From Candidatus Cloacimonadota bacterium (GTDB taxonomy: Bacteria > Cloacimonadota > Cloacimonadia > JGIOTU-2): DNA of 64,000 bases. The notes beneath the pieces were generated by a model that ran no database searches, had not been told where the DNA came from, and worked only from the letters and a program-made list of their open reading frames with translations. Made by a program: the position numbers and the translations under genes. The stretch is taken from contig JAFGDR010000025.1 of the NCBI GenBank assembly GCA_016932035.1, positions 1 to 64,000 on the forward strand, written 5' to 3'. Position 1 is the first letter of the stretch. Every line of letters begins with the position of its first letter. This document shows, in pieces, positions 54,201 through 61,812 of the stretch.

Positions 54201-56733
54201 CACCGATCGAGTAATAATAATCCCCGCTAAAGAGAAAGTAGTTTATTTCATGAAAAGGTGCCAACTTTTCATTCGAAAGATTTTTTACGATTGCATGAGC
54301 TTTGTCTTCCTCATGAGAGAAATTATAGAGCTCCAGGCGTGCAAGTTCAAGCGAAATTATATCATACGAAAAATTCGAATTCTCAAGTTCATCCAACATT
54401 TTTTCAGCTGCAGAAAATTCCCGGCATGCCATTTTAAGGCGTGCATTCATAAGCATGAGTTCGGGATCTTTTTTTATGTATGACAAATACTGCTGGCAGC
54501 AAATCTCCTTGATATCGCACTTTTTGAGGAGAATACTAAGAGGATAAAGAGCTTTCAGGTAATCGGTTATTGTCTTTTCACGAAGATGCTCTTTTAGTTT
54601 ATTTAATTTAAACAATCCTTTGTAACATGATTTCCACGCTGCAATAATATTCTTTGATTCACTATATCTTTGTGTCTTGAGTAGGTGGTAATGGATCTCG
54701 GCTTCATGGTCTCCTGCTATTTCACAATGATGAATTATTCCATCAATGATGGCTGATTTTGTTACTTCCTTGGACTTGAAGTAGGTAATAACCTGCTTCG
54801 AGATTTTCTTTTTTTCTGATGTACTTATTCCCTTTGCAAGTTCGGCTTTTAGTACAGGATACACAAATTTATAATAACCGTCTTCAATGTAGTCATCATT
54901 TTTTACAAGGATATCCAGACTTTCGACATCCTGGATGAAAAAGAAAAGGTCTTTTGAATCTTTCATCTGAAGTGTGTACTGAATGACCTGTGTGGATAAA
55001 GGTACTTCGAGGACTGCAAGCTGAGAAAGTAATCCCTTGATCTTATCAGGTATTAATGTGATTTTTTCTTCAATGGCAGATAGGATTTTTTTTGGAAGTT
55101 CTACATTCATAATATCCATGTCAAAATGCCAGATATCGTCATCATCGAGAATGATTTTTTTCCCTATCAAATGACTTATTAATTCAAGAATGAAACGCTG
55201 GTTCCCGTTTGTGATCCTATAAACCTGATTGCAGAAGTGTTCAGGGCATTTTTGCCCGATTGTCTCCTGAATAAACGTAAAAGCTTCATCCCTCGAAAGG
55301 GGCTCGATATGTATCCTGTGAACATCCTCGATCGGATCGAGAATATATGGATTGTATGAACTGAGGATTATTGCAATAGGATAGTTGCCAAGGTCTTTTG
55401 AGATGTATTCGAGAAACTGGATCGTTGACGGTTCAACCTTATCTATGCTTGTAATGAAAAACACGATTGGTTTTGTTGCCGAGAAACAGAACATATAATC
55501 TCTCGCAAGATCGAAGTCACGCAAAAGCTCGGATTCATCTTCAATAATCTTGAGTGATTTTTCTTCTGATTTAAAAAGAAATTCGCAGAATTTGTTCGAT
55601 GCGGATTGTTCGAAAAAGTGTTTTCCTTTTTCATCCTGTGAAAGGAATATTTCCTTGCATAACATAAAGAATGGATCACGATGTTCGTCGGTGCAGTTGT
55701 AATAGAACACATGGTAATCTTCAGACAGAATATACCATTTGATGTACTGCATGAGGCTGGTCTTGCCTACGCCTTTTTCACCCGTAACAAAGATGATCTC
55801 ACCTTTTTTGTTCTTCACTTCATTGATCTGGTCACGAAGGGTGATCACATCCTGATCCCTGAAACGGAACTGCTTTGCTTCGATCTGTTTAACAAGTGGA
55901 GGTTCGATTGCTAGAGGATATTTTTTCTCCTGCATCTCGTTGATATTTTGTATGATTTCTTTGGTATCACTTACACGCAAAGCCGGATTGAATTCAATCA
56001 AATTAAAAATAAGGTCTTCGAGTTTTTTATCTACTGCTGGATTGATCTTGCTTGGAAATTGAGGAATGATATTCGGAATTTTCTTCTCGGACATGAGCTT
56101 GATCTCTTCCCTGGAAAACGGAAAAGTGCCGACTGAGAGATAGTACATGATAACACCCAATGCATAGAAATCGCTTTGCGCACTGAAATATGATCCTAGC
56201 AGAAGTTCCGGTGCAATATAGGGGAGACTGACAACCTCGCCTTCCGGGTAGGCGTCTGTTTGGGAAATGATTTTATTAAATCCGTAATCACATACTTTGA
56301 CGTGAAAATCTTCCTCAACTTTCTTATAAAGAACGTTTTCGAGTTTCAGATCCTTGTGAACGATATTATGCTTGTGAAGATGGTTAAGAGCATAACATAT
56401 CTGTGTAATGATATCAAAAAATTCTTGTTTGTTCCTCTTTGTAAGATGAAAATTCTGCAATCCTTTGCTTTCATAGAACTCGGAGAGCAAGTACAAGCTT
56501 TCCTGGTAGATGCCGTAGTCAAAAATCTTTATAAGATTTGGGTGTGATATTTTTGTGATCTCACGCATCACTTTGGGATCCATCTTTTCTCGAATGTCTT
56601 CAAGAGGTATCTTGTCAAAGATCTTGATTGCGAGAATGTTCTTTGTAGCGATATCTTCTACTCTATATACTGTGCCGAAGTTACCGGAACCGATCTTTTC
56701 TTTCAGTTCATAATGCAAAGCGATCAAACTCAT
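51232..56733 (-). CDS. Giant Ser/Thr kinase - AAA/STAND - TPR - GAF - histidine kinase
   Basis: One 1833-residue signalling protein. Residues 1-270 are a eukaryotic-type Ser/Thr kinase with complete catalytic set (GSGNFG 15-20, K37, E58, HKDLKLEN with D128, DYG 149-151). Residues ~295-560 are an AAA/STAND-like ATPase with P-loop GEKGVGKT (318-325). Helical TPR arrays follow (~690-1180). A GAF domain lies at ~1400-1565, possibly with a second, weaker one before it. The C-terminus is a histidine kinase: H-box SSHEF with H1594, N-box N1711, DNGIGI near 1748, GLGLGLPIT. Similar multi-domain kinases occur in several phyla; the stimulus is unknown. Confidence 0.9.
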   Translation of the reverse strand: MSLIALHYELKEKIGSGNFGTVYRVEDIATKNILAIKIFDKIPLEDIREKMDPKVMREITKISHPNLIKIFDYGIYQESLYLLSEFYESKGLQNFHLTKRNKQEFFDIITQICYALNHLHKHNIVHKDLKLENVLYKKVEEDFHVKVCDYGFNKIISQTDAYPEGEVVSLPYIAPELLLGSYFSAQSDFYALGVIMYYLSVGTFPFSREEIKLMSEKKIPNIIPQFPSKINPAVDKKLEDLIFNLIEFNPALRVSDTKEIIQNINEMQEKKYPLAIEPPLVKQIEAKQFRFRDQDVITLRDQINEVKNKKGEIIFVTGEKGVGKTSLMQYIKWYILSEDYHVFYYNCTDEHRDPFFMLCKEIFLSQDEKGKHFFEQSASNKFCEFLFKSEEKSLKIIEDESELLRDFDLARDYMFCFSATKPIVFFITSIDKVEPSTIQFLEYISKDLGNYPIAIILSSYNPYILDPIEDVHRIHIEPLSRDEAFTFIQETIGQKCPEHFCNQVYRITNGNQRFILELISHLIGKKIILDDDDIWHFDMDIMNVELPKKILSAIEEKITLIPDKIKGLLSQLAVLEVPLSTQVIQYTLQMKDSKDLFFFIQDVESLDILVKNDDYIEDGYYKFVYPVLKAELAKGISTSEKKKISKQVITYFKSKEVTKSAIIDGIIHHCEIAGDHEAEIHYHLLKTQRYSESKNIIAAWKSCYKGLFKLNKLKEHLREKTITDYLKALYPLSILLKKCDIKEICCQQYLSYIKKDPELMLMNARLKMACREFSAAEKMLDELENSNFSYDIISLELARLELYNFSHEEDKAHAIVKNLSNEKLAPFHEINYFLFSGDYYYSIGAYEQAIEELKKAQKVAKTHEAPIRLGRILKVLGDSYNILNKVEKAVQHYQEAFEVSTREGDILNIANVLSHWGFLNMKQGSLRDGLEKSQEALSYFKHINFSSGMAEVNLNIAQTSFKLGDFRDAERYFETALTIAKKLKYTKLINKIYNRSSFLKLRILQPAKFLAFLDSQYDNYFKHGTIGNINSYLKNYCFWLVISGNYDGLRAVYEQIKAEKIDTSLEKEFMLQLEGWLARADKKYAQAVTNFKKAGTLAKKNQNEYALMMSYLNIADTCLIASDNKQAEIYCEQAHALASKNEFLRWDNYTRILQCKILLRKPELNLRTVIRRLLKAEVIAKKMKDWSLQCESLVLITLIYRTLHMKALEYKYRRRYNRKLDVICKGLDEADVNRMRNQFHYNALQSPQQLRKVVSQRTNISPSKLQHYFFDLLHLTSVNQIRFYLKKYILEVIGIDKFGFFLHNAQTAEGDFWISKNLKRSDISSVHQRYFDKLRTELQCQYYTVKDQHFCLVPLALKNELEGIAILADRGEYPFTKSEKLIIKLSGFYLTIILKKIGEYEEVIEQREQLSNLISISRDILQIMNQEELKNQITLNAIKLSGAERGFFINLDENNNFVFNVALLSTGEKIDKDNLKISKTVLKDVYESQVALTTFDAVDEKRFADSDSIKRHELRSVYCAPLYVNNNIYGFLYLDNLTSASKVLRFNEKLLEIFILMAETAIKNTLDYEKLSDANKELLKIDQERAQFINISSHEFNTPIQTLKSYISILKDPNTPDKVRQNTISIMEKNVERLLHAINNILQMNALETRSIQFDKELIEPDDLLKIVYDETHILAEMRKQKLNLKLAKGLKPIRGERITLINGIKNLVLNAIKFTDDYGEITIGARKSRFRKEEADSKESLIIYVKDNGIGIPSYELDNIFREFYEVTDLKSHHSGVIEFKSSGLGLGLPITKTIVEHYGGKMWVRSVKGEGSTFFISLPFASKPRKKKEDS

Positions 56734-56923
56734 GTAAACTCCTGGTTAAAATAAATATGCCGCAATTATCGTTTAATCTCGTAAAAATCATTTGTTGGTT
56801 CTCATAATAAACTGTCAATAATTTGGTTGGGATACTCATGATAAGGAGAAATCAGTTTGAAATAAATTTGACAAGTCAACCCCTTACCAGGAAATTTACG
56901 CCATGTTTAACAAAGGGAACTAC

Positions 56924-57856
56924 ATGAAAAAGTTTTTTTTATTAGTGATGAGTTTCACTATAACGACCGGTCTCTTTGCGATAAGTGAAGATGCCGGAAC
57001 AACTGCGTTCAACTTTCTCAATATTCCGATGGGTGCTCGTGGTGCTGGTATGGGCAATTCATTTACCGCTGTTTCTGATGATGCACTTGCACCATTCTGG
57101 AATGCTGCCGGACTGCCAAATGTGAGAGCAAAACTTCTCCAGGTAACATATATCAACTATTTTGCCGGTTACAATGGAGGAGCTGCAAGCTATACCATGC
57201 CATTGAAAGAAGGTTCGACCATTGCCGTTTTCTCAAAATTCATGGGTGTTGGCGGTATTCCTAAGACAGGTATCGATGGGAACCAGAATCTTGTCGATCT
57301 CGGAACCTTCGGCTCATACGATGTCATGCTTGGGGTATCCTACGGGAAATACCTTTCTGAGATCATAAACTGGGGAGTCAACCTTAAAGTGATTTCAGAA
57401 ACTATCGATGAATATTCCTCACAGGCAGTAGCAGCTGACGTATGTATCCTGCATCAGTCTCCGAATCCACGTTTGAAGATCGGTCTTGCTGCAAGAAATC
57501 TTGGCATGCAACTTTCAAAATTCGACCAGGAAAAGGAAAAGCTTCCGCTTACATTCTCATTAGGTTTGGCATATAAACTCAATACTGGTGTGCTTGCTTT
57601 GGATGTTCATAAACCTATGCATACGAATTTCTATGGTACCATCGGTCTTGAAACAACATTCCAGAATAAGTTCACTGTTCGAGCAGGATATCGTACGAAT
57701 GCAAGTGACTGGAAGGTCGGCTCAGGCATAGATTTTCTGTCCGGAATTTCTGCTGGGGTTGGTTTCAGCTGGAAGGATTATCAATTTGATTACGCAGTAA
57801 ATTCATACGGGGAACTCGGTTTCATTCATCAACTATCAGTGGGATATCATTTCTAA
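56924..57856 (+). CDS. PorV/UPF0164-family outer-membrane protein
   Basis: A 310-residue exported protein; start ATG 56924 behind AAAGGGA. Signal peptide (1-20), then NIPMGARGAGMGNSFTAVSD, the hallmark of the PorV/PorQ/UPF0164 family, and a barrel ending in HQLSVGYHF. In type IX secretion PorV shuttles cargo at the outer membrane, which would match the sorting-type C-terminus of the GLUG protein at 3772 (inference). A TTGACA (56868-56873) lies upstream. Confidence 0.85.
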   Translation: MKKFFLLVMSFTITTGLFAISEDAGTTAFNFLNIPMGARGAGMGNSFTAVSDDALAPFWNAAGLPNVRAKLLQVTYINYFAGYNGGAASYTMPLKEGSTIAVFSKFMGVGGIPKTGIDGNQNLVDLGTFGSYDVMLGVSYGKYLSEIINWGVNLKVISETIDEYSSQAVAADVCILHQSPNPRLKIGLAARNLGMQLSKFDQEKEKLPLTFSLGLAYKLNTGVLALDVHKPMHTNFYGTIGLETTFQNKFTVRAGYRTNASDWKVGSGIDFLSGISAGVGFSWKDYQFDYAVNSYGELGFIHQLSVGYHF

Positions 57857-57862
57857 TATTAT

Positions 57863-58306
57863 ATGAGCCTTGAAAACGACACACCTACTGATGTGGGTAA
57901 AGTTGTCGACATTCAGAAGGAAAATGCAATCATTGAATTTTCTCGTTCTGAAGCTTGTAATACGTGCAAACTAAAGGCATTCTGTTTTCATAAAGAGGGA
58001 GATGTAACGAAGCTGACAATAAAAAATGATCTTGGAGCAAAAATTGGCGATGACATTCAATTTGAGATAAATCCCCAAATGCGCATTTTGAGTTCCTTTC
58101 TTGTCTTTATATTACCTATCATTTTCCTGATCGGATCATATTTTCTGTTTAAAAGCGCATTCGGAATTTCCGAGAATCTCTCTATCCTTCTTTCTATAGT
58201 CTCGGTTGCAGTTGCATTTGTTGTGGTCAAACTGATCGATAATCAGATTAAGAAAAAAGCGTTGATCCAGCCCAAGATGGTGGCTATTATAAAATCTGTA
58301 AATTAG
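57863..58306 (+). CDS. rseC: RseC/MucC-family protein
   Basis: A 147-residue inner-membrane protein: an N-terminal cysteine cluster (CNTCKLKAFC) and two membrane helices (~76-95, ~103-122). This is the SoxR-reducing/RseC layout, usually linked to redox or envelope-stress control and often found with Rnf genes. It starts 6 bases after the PorV-like stop. Confidence 0.85.
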   Translation: MSLENDTPTDVGKVVDIQKENAIIEFSRSEACNTCKLKAFCFHKEGDVTKLTIKNDLGAKIGDDIQFEINPQMRILSSFLVFILPIIFLIGSYFLFKSAFGISENLSILLSIVSVAVAFVVVKLIDNQIKKKALIQPKMVAIIKSVN

Positions 58307-58345
58307 AAATAGAAATGTTTGAGTAACAAAATAATTGGACATATC

Positions 58346-58705
58346 ATGAAAATAACATTACAAAATATGATCTTTTACGGCTATCATGGACTGCATGAAG
58401 CAGAACGTACATTAGGTCAGCGATTTGCGATCGATGTGACAGTTTCCAGTGATCCGAAACTTGATTCACAAGTAAAATCCCTCCATGATACAATTGATTA
58501 TACCCAGATATTTGAAGTAGTTAAAGAACATGTGGAGAACTATAAATATCACCTTCTCGAAAAACTGGCAAATGAGATCATCGATGCCATACTTCAGAAG
58601 TTTTTACTCGTTCAGAAAGTATCACTAAAAGTAAGAAAAATTGCAGTACCGATCAATGGTACACTCGATTATGTCGAGCTTGAAATGCAGAGAGAAAGAA
58701 AATAA
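58346..58705 (+). CDS. folB: Dihydroneopterin aldolase
   Basis: A 119-residue enzyme of folate synthesis. Recognised by KITLQNMIFYGYHGLHEAER, TIDYTQIFEVVKEHVENYKY and LLEKLANEIIDAIL. The ATG at 58346 is preferred; an in-frame TTG nine codons upstream is possible. It precedes folK, the next enzyme of the pathway. Confidence 0.93.
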   Translation: MKITLQNMIFYGYHGLHEAERTLGQRFAIDVTVSSDPKLDSQVKSLHDTIDYTQIFEVVKEHVENYKYHLLEKLANEIIDAILQKFLLVQKVSLKVRKIAVPINGTLDYVELEMQRERK

Positions 58706-58725
58706 TAGGAGCAGCCTTCGAAAAT

Positions 58726-59178
58726 ATTTTTATTAGTTTGGGTTCGAATCTCGGGAATAGGAAACAGTTTATCGACTCAGCTATTTCGGCGTTAAGAGAT
58801 GAAAAGAGAATTTCAGTGAAACACATTTCTACTATCATAGAAACAGCTCCAATTGGAAAGAGCGATCAACCCGATTTCCTTAATTGCATTGTGCAATGTG
58901 ATACAGACATGAATCCTGAAGAACTCATGAATACGCTGCTCAGTATCGAGCAAAAATTAGGAAGAGTTCGACGAGAAAAATGGGGACCGAGAACTATTGA
59001 TCTTGATATACTTTTTTTTGATAAAAAAGTCATAGATACACATGAACTGAGAATTCCGCATCCCGAATTCATGAATCGACAATTTTTGAAGCATCTTATG
59101 AACGAACTAAAACCTCAATTCATACATCCTGAATTAAAAAAATCAATGAAAGAACTAAATGATAATGATAAAGAATAA
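58726..59178 (+). CDS. folK: 2-amino-4-hydroxy-6-hydroxymethyldihydropteridine pyrophosphokinase
   Basis: Transfers pyrophosphate to the pterin in folate synthesis. Motifs FISLGSNLGNRKQFIDSA, LGRVRREKWGPRTIDLDILF and LRIPHPEFMNRQF are diagnostic. The first beta-strand (FISLGSN) has no ATG, GTG or TTG before it in frame: the only codons upstream, back to a stop at 58681, are ATT (58726, 58732), ATA and sense codons, while the TTG at 58738 would remove the strand. AGGAG lies at 58707-58711. I therefore place the start at an ATT (58726), a rare initiation codon; this is inference. Last 20 bases overlap the kinase gene. Confidence 0.85.
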   Translation: MFISLGSNLGNRKQFIDSAISALRDEKRISVKHISTIIETAPIGKSDQPDFLNCIVQCDTDMNPEELMNTLLSIEQKLGRVRREKWGPRTIDLDILFFDKKVIDTHELRIPHPEFMNRQFLKHLMNELKPQFIHPELKKSMKELNDNDKE

Positions 59179-59776
59179 GCACATCGCAGTCGAGGGAGTT
59201 ATCGGTGTGGGGAAGACGACATTGGCAAAAATACTCGCAGAGGAACTGCAGGCACAGCTCATTCTCGAAGTAGTCGAGGAAAATCCATTTCTTGCTGAAT
59301 TCTACGACGATATCGAAGGCAAGGCATTTCAGACACAGATGTTCTTCCTCCTGAGCAGGTATCGTCAAATGAAAAAGTACTTCCAGATCGATGCTTTCCA
59401 GACGAATATCGTGAGTGATTATATGTTCACGAAGGATAGTATTTTTGCTGATCTTACACTGGGTGACGCAGAACTCGCGATGTATAAAGCACTCTTTACC
59501 ATACTCAATGATAAACTGGTCCAACCCGATCTGATAATCTATCTTTATGCTGACCTCGATCGAATAATAGATCGTATTCATTACCGAAATCGTTCATTCG
59601 AGCATAACATCCAGCCGGACTATCTTGCCAATCTCTCAATAGCGTATGAGAAGTATGTTTCCACCCATAAAGGATGCCCGATCCTCAAGGTTGATACCAA
59701 TAATATCAATTTCTTGAAGTCCCCTAAACAATTTGACAATTTACTAGGTGACATAAAAAAACTGCTCCAAGATTGA
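59159..59776 (+). CDS. Deoxynucleoside kinase
   Basis: A 205-residue P-loop kinase that phosphorylates deoxyribonucleosides for salvage. The P-loop is GVIGVGKTT (13-21), with VVEENPFLAEFYDD and FQTQMFFLLSRYRQM typical of the dAdo/dGuo kinase group. The lid-type DRIIDRIHYRNR carries arginines. It starts inside folK (20-base overlap). A second ATG two codons later is an equally possible start. Confidence 0.9.
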   Translation: MIMIKNKHIAVEGVIGVGKTTLAKILAEELQAQLILEVVEENPFLAEFYDDIEGKAFQTQMFFLLSRYRQMKKYFQIDAFQTNIVSDYMFTKDSIFADLTLGDAELAMYKALFTILNDKLVQPDLIIYLYADLDRIIDRIHYRNRSFEHNIQPDYLANLSIAYEKYVSTHKGCPILKVDTNNINFLKSPKQFDNLLGDIKKLLQD

Positions 59777-59781
59777 GCAAT

Positions 59782-60525
59782 ATGAAAAAAGAAACATCGA
59801 TAATCATTTTAGCAGCAGGCAAGGGTGTTCGCATGAAATCCGACCTGCCAAAAGTTGCACATCTTCTTGCCGGAAAGCCGCTGGTTGAACGTGTTGTAAC
59901 CACTGCAGAATATTTCAATCCCGAGAAACTCATTGTGGTTGTAGGATACAAAAAAGAAGTCGTACAGAAATGCCTGTCTGGTTTTGATAACCTCACCTTT
60001 GTGGAACAGAAACAACAGCTTGGAACAGGGCATGCAGTGTATGTAACAAGGGATTTCTTTAAGGATTTTGATGGAACAGTCATAATCATGCCCGGTGATG
60101 TTCCTTTGCTGACCAAAGAAACAATCGAAGATCTTATTAGAGTTCATATAGAGAAACGCGCGGTTGCTACCGTCCTCACCGTCGATCTTGAAGATCCGAC
60201 AGGATATGGGCGTATTGTTCGCGATAAGAAGGGCTATGTAGAGAAGATCGTTGAGCATAAAGATGCTTCAGAGGAAATAAAAAGAATAAATGAAATCAAT
60301 ACAGGCATTTTCTGCTTTGATGCTCAGGAACTTTTTTCTGTCCTGCCCAAGATTGGACAGGTTAATTCCCAGAACGAGATGTATCTTACCGATGCGCTTG
60401 AATTATTTAAGGAGGATGGAAAACAGATCGCAGCTGTGAAAGTTCACGATCCCATCGAAGTGGCTGGTATAAACTCAAAAGAACAGTTGCAGGAACTTGA
60501 AAAAGAGTATATTGCACGAACATAA
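59782..60525 (+). CDS. UDP-GlcNAc pyrophosphorylase-type nucleotidyltransferase (GlmU N-domain only)
   Basis: A 247-residue enzyme with LAAGKGVRMKSDLPKVAH, QQLGTGHAV and MPGDVPLLTKETI, the uridylyltransferase half of GlmU. The left-handed beta-helix acetyltransferase half (a further ~200 residues) is absent, and the stop is followed directly by an HIT gene, so this is not a simple truncation at a contig edge. A separate acetyltransferase must supply GlcN-1-P acetylation, or the enzyme uses another sugar-1-phosphate. The ATG at 59782 is chosen over an in-frame TTG three codons earlier. Confidence 0.85.
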   Translation: MKKETSIIILAAGKGVRMKSDLPKVAHLLAGKPLVERVVTTAEYFNPEKLIVVVGYKKEVVQKCLSGFDNLTFVEQKQQLGTGHAVYVTRDFFKDFDGTVIIMPGDVPLLTKETIEDLIRVHIEKRAVATVLTVDLEDPTGYGRIVRDKKGYVEKIVEHKDASEEIKRINEINTGIFCFDAQELFSVLPKIGQVNSQNEMYLTDALELFKEDGKQIAAVKVHDPIEVAGINSKEQLQELEKEYIART

Positions 60526-60529
60526 ATAT

Positions 60530-61018
60530 ATGGAAAAACTCTATTCTCCCTGGCGTCTTGATTATATCCTCGGCGAAAAAGAGGGTGGCTGTATCTTCTG
60601 TGATAAACCTCAAGCTGATGATGACAAAGGACATCTTATTCTCAAGCGAGGTAAACTTACATACATCATCATGAATTTGTATCCGTACAACAATGGACAC
60701 CTTATGATCGTTCCATTCAGACATGTTGACCGATTGCAGGAGCTGACCGATAAAGAGCTGTGTGAACTCGGTACAATGACCAGACTTTGTGAACGAGTCC
60801 TCACCGAAGTATATCATCCTGATGGACTGAATATTGGCATGAACCTTGGAGAAGCTGCAGGGGCAGGCGTTGCCGATCATCTTCATATTCATGTGGTACC
60901 ACGATGGATAGGAGATACGAACTTTGTCTCGACACTTGGTAATACGCGGGTTATTCCCGAAAACATGGAAGAAGCGTATAAAAAATTGAAAAAAGTTTTT
61001 GATACATATGAGTCTTAA
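60530..61018 (+). CDS. HIT-family nucleotide hydrolase/transferase
   Basis: A 162-residue histidine-triad protein. The triad is HLHIHVVPRW (H117, H119, H121); CIFC (C21, C24) may bind zinc. Similar to bacterial AP4A hydrolase/phosphorylase-type HIT proteins. It starts four bases after the GlmU-domain stop; last bases overlap the LytR_C start. Confidence 0.9.
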   Translation: MEKLYSPWRLDYILGEKEGGCIFCDKPQADDDKGHLILKRGKLTYIIMNLYPYNNGHLMIVPFRHVDRLQELTDKELCELGTMTRLCERVLTEVYHPDGLNIGMNLGEAAGAGVADHLHIHVVPRWIGDTNFVSTLGNTRVIPENMEEAYKKLKKVFDTYES

Positions 61019-61432
61019 ACTCTCGAAATTCCTAAAAATCTTCTTGGCTTTTTTTTTATTCTAAATATACTATATCTATGCCTGACGATACTTTTAAGGA
61101 CTCTACCGGATGAAGCAAAACAGGATACCGAACCAATTCCACATAATGAAATCACCTTGCAAGTACTCAATGGATGCGGGAAGAAGGGATTGGCTCGAGT
61201 TGTCAGGAATGTTCTTATCGAAAAGGGATTTGATGTCCTGTCTTTTGACAATGCAGAGAAATTTCTTTATGAAAAAACAGTGATCGTCATCAGGCATATG
61301 AATTACGAGAAATTCGATATTTTATATAAAGAGGTGCCTGTTAAAAAGATATATAGGCAAATAAATGAGCTCTCTATCTATGATTTTACCGTAATCATAG
61401 GAAAGGATTATAAAAAAATTTTTGGATTATAA
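61008..61432 (+). pseudogene. LytR_C-domain protein interrupted by a frame change at T9
   Basis: From ATG 61008 the frame reads MSLKLSKFLKIFLAFFLF then stops at TAA 61062. The frame one base back, entered within a run of nine Ts (61049-61057), continues without stop: FILNILYLCLTILLRTLPDE, then the LytR C-terminal domain (LQVLNGCGKKGLARVVRNVL) to 61432. Joined, they give a membrane anchor plus a LytR_C domain, and the downstream frame has no ATG, GTG or TTG start before the anchor. Either a -1 slip makes the product or one T was miscounted in the assembly. Function of such small LytR_C proteins is unknown. Confidence 0.7.
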
Positions 61433-61438
61433 TTGTAT

Positions 61439-61801
61439 ATGAAAGATACGACAACACAAGAAAAACTCGACTTCATCACCCAGCTTGCGCGGGATAAAAA
61501 AGCTGAAAATATCGTCATCTTGGACGTTGAAGGGACGTCCGACCTGACAGATCGGCTCATTATTTGCAGCGGTGAGGGAGATATTCATACGCGTACAATA
61601 GGGAAGTATGTGATTGAAGAAGCTAAAAAGAACAATATTCTCATTCATCATAAAGAAGGGTTGGAAAACGGTATGTGGATCCTGATCGATTTTGGGGTCA
61701 TAGTTATGCATATTTTTGATAAGGAAACCAGGGATTACTATAAACTTGAAGATCTCTGGGAAGAACTGGTTCGTAAAAGAAAAAATATTCAGGAATCATA
61801 A
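61439..61801 (+). CDS. rsfS: Ribosome silencing factor
   Basis: A 120-residue RsfS (Iojap) protein that binds ribosomal protein uL14 and blocks subunit joining during starvation. The segments ENIVILDVEGTSDLTDRLII, EGLENGMWILIDFGVIVMHI and YYKLEDLW are diagnostic. It starts at ATG 61439, 6 bases after the LytR_C stop; an in-frame TTG two codons earlier is possible. Confidence 0.93.
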   Translation: MKDTTTQEKLDFITQLARDKKAENIVILDVEGTSDLTDRLIICSGEGDIHTRTIGKYVIEEAKKNNILIHHKEGLENGMWILIDFGVIVMHIFDKETRDYYKLEDLWEELVRKRKNIQES

Positions 61802-61812
61802 GTGAGGCGACC

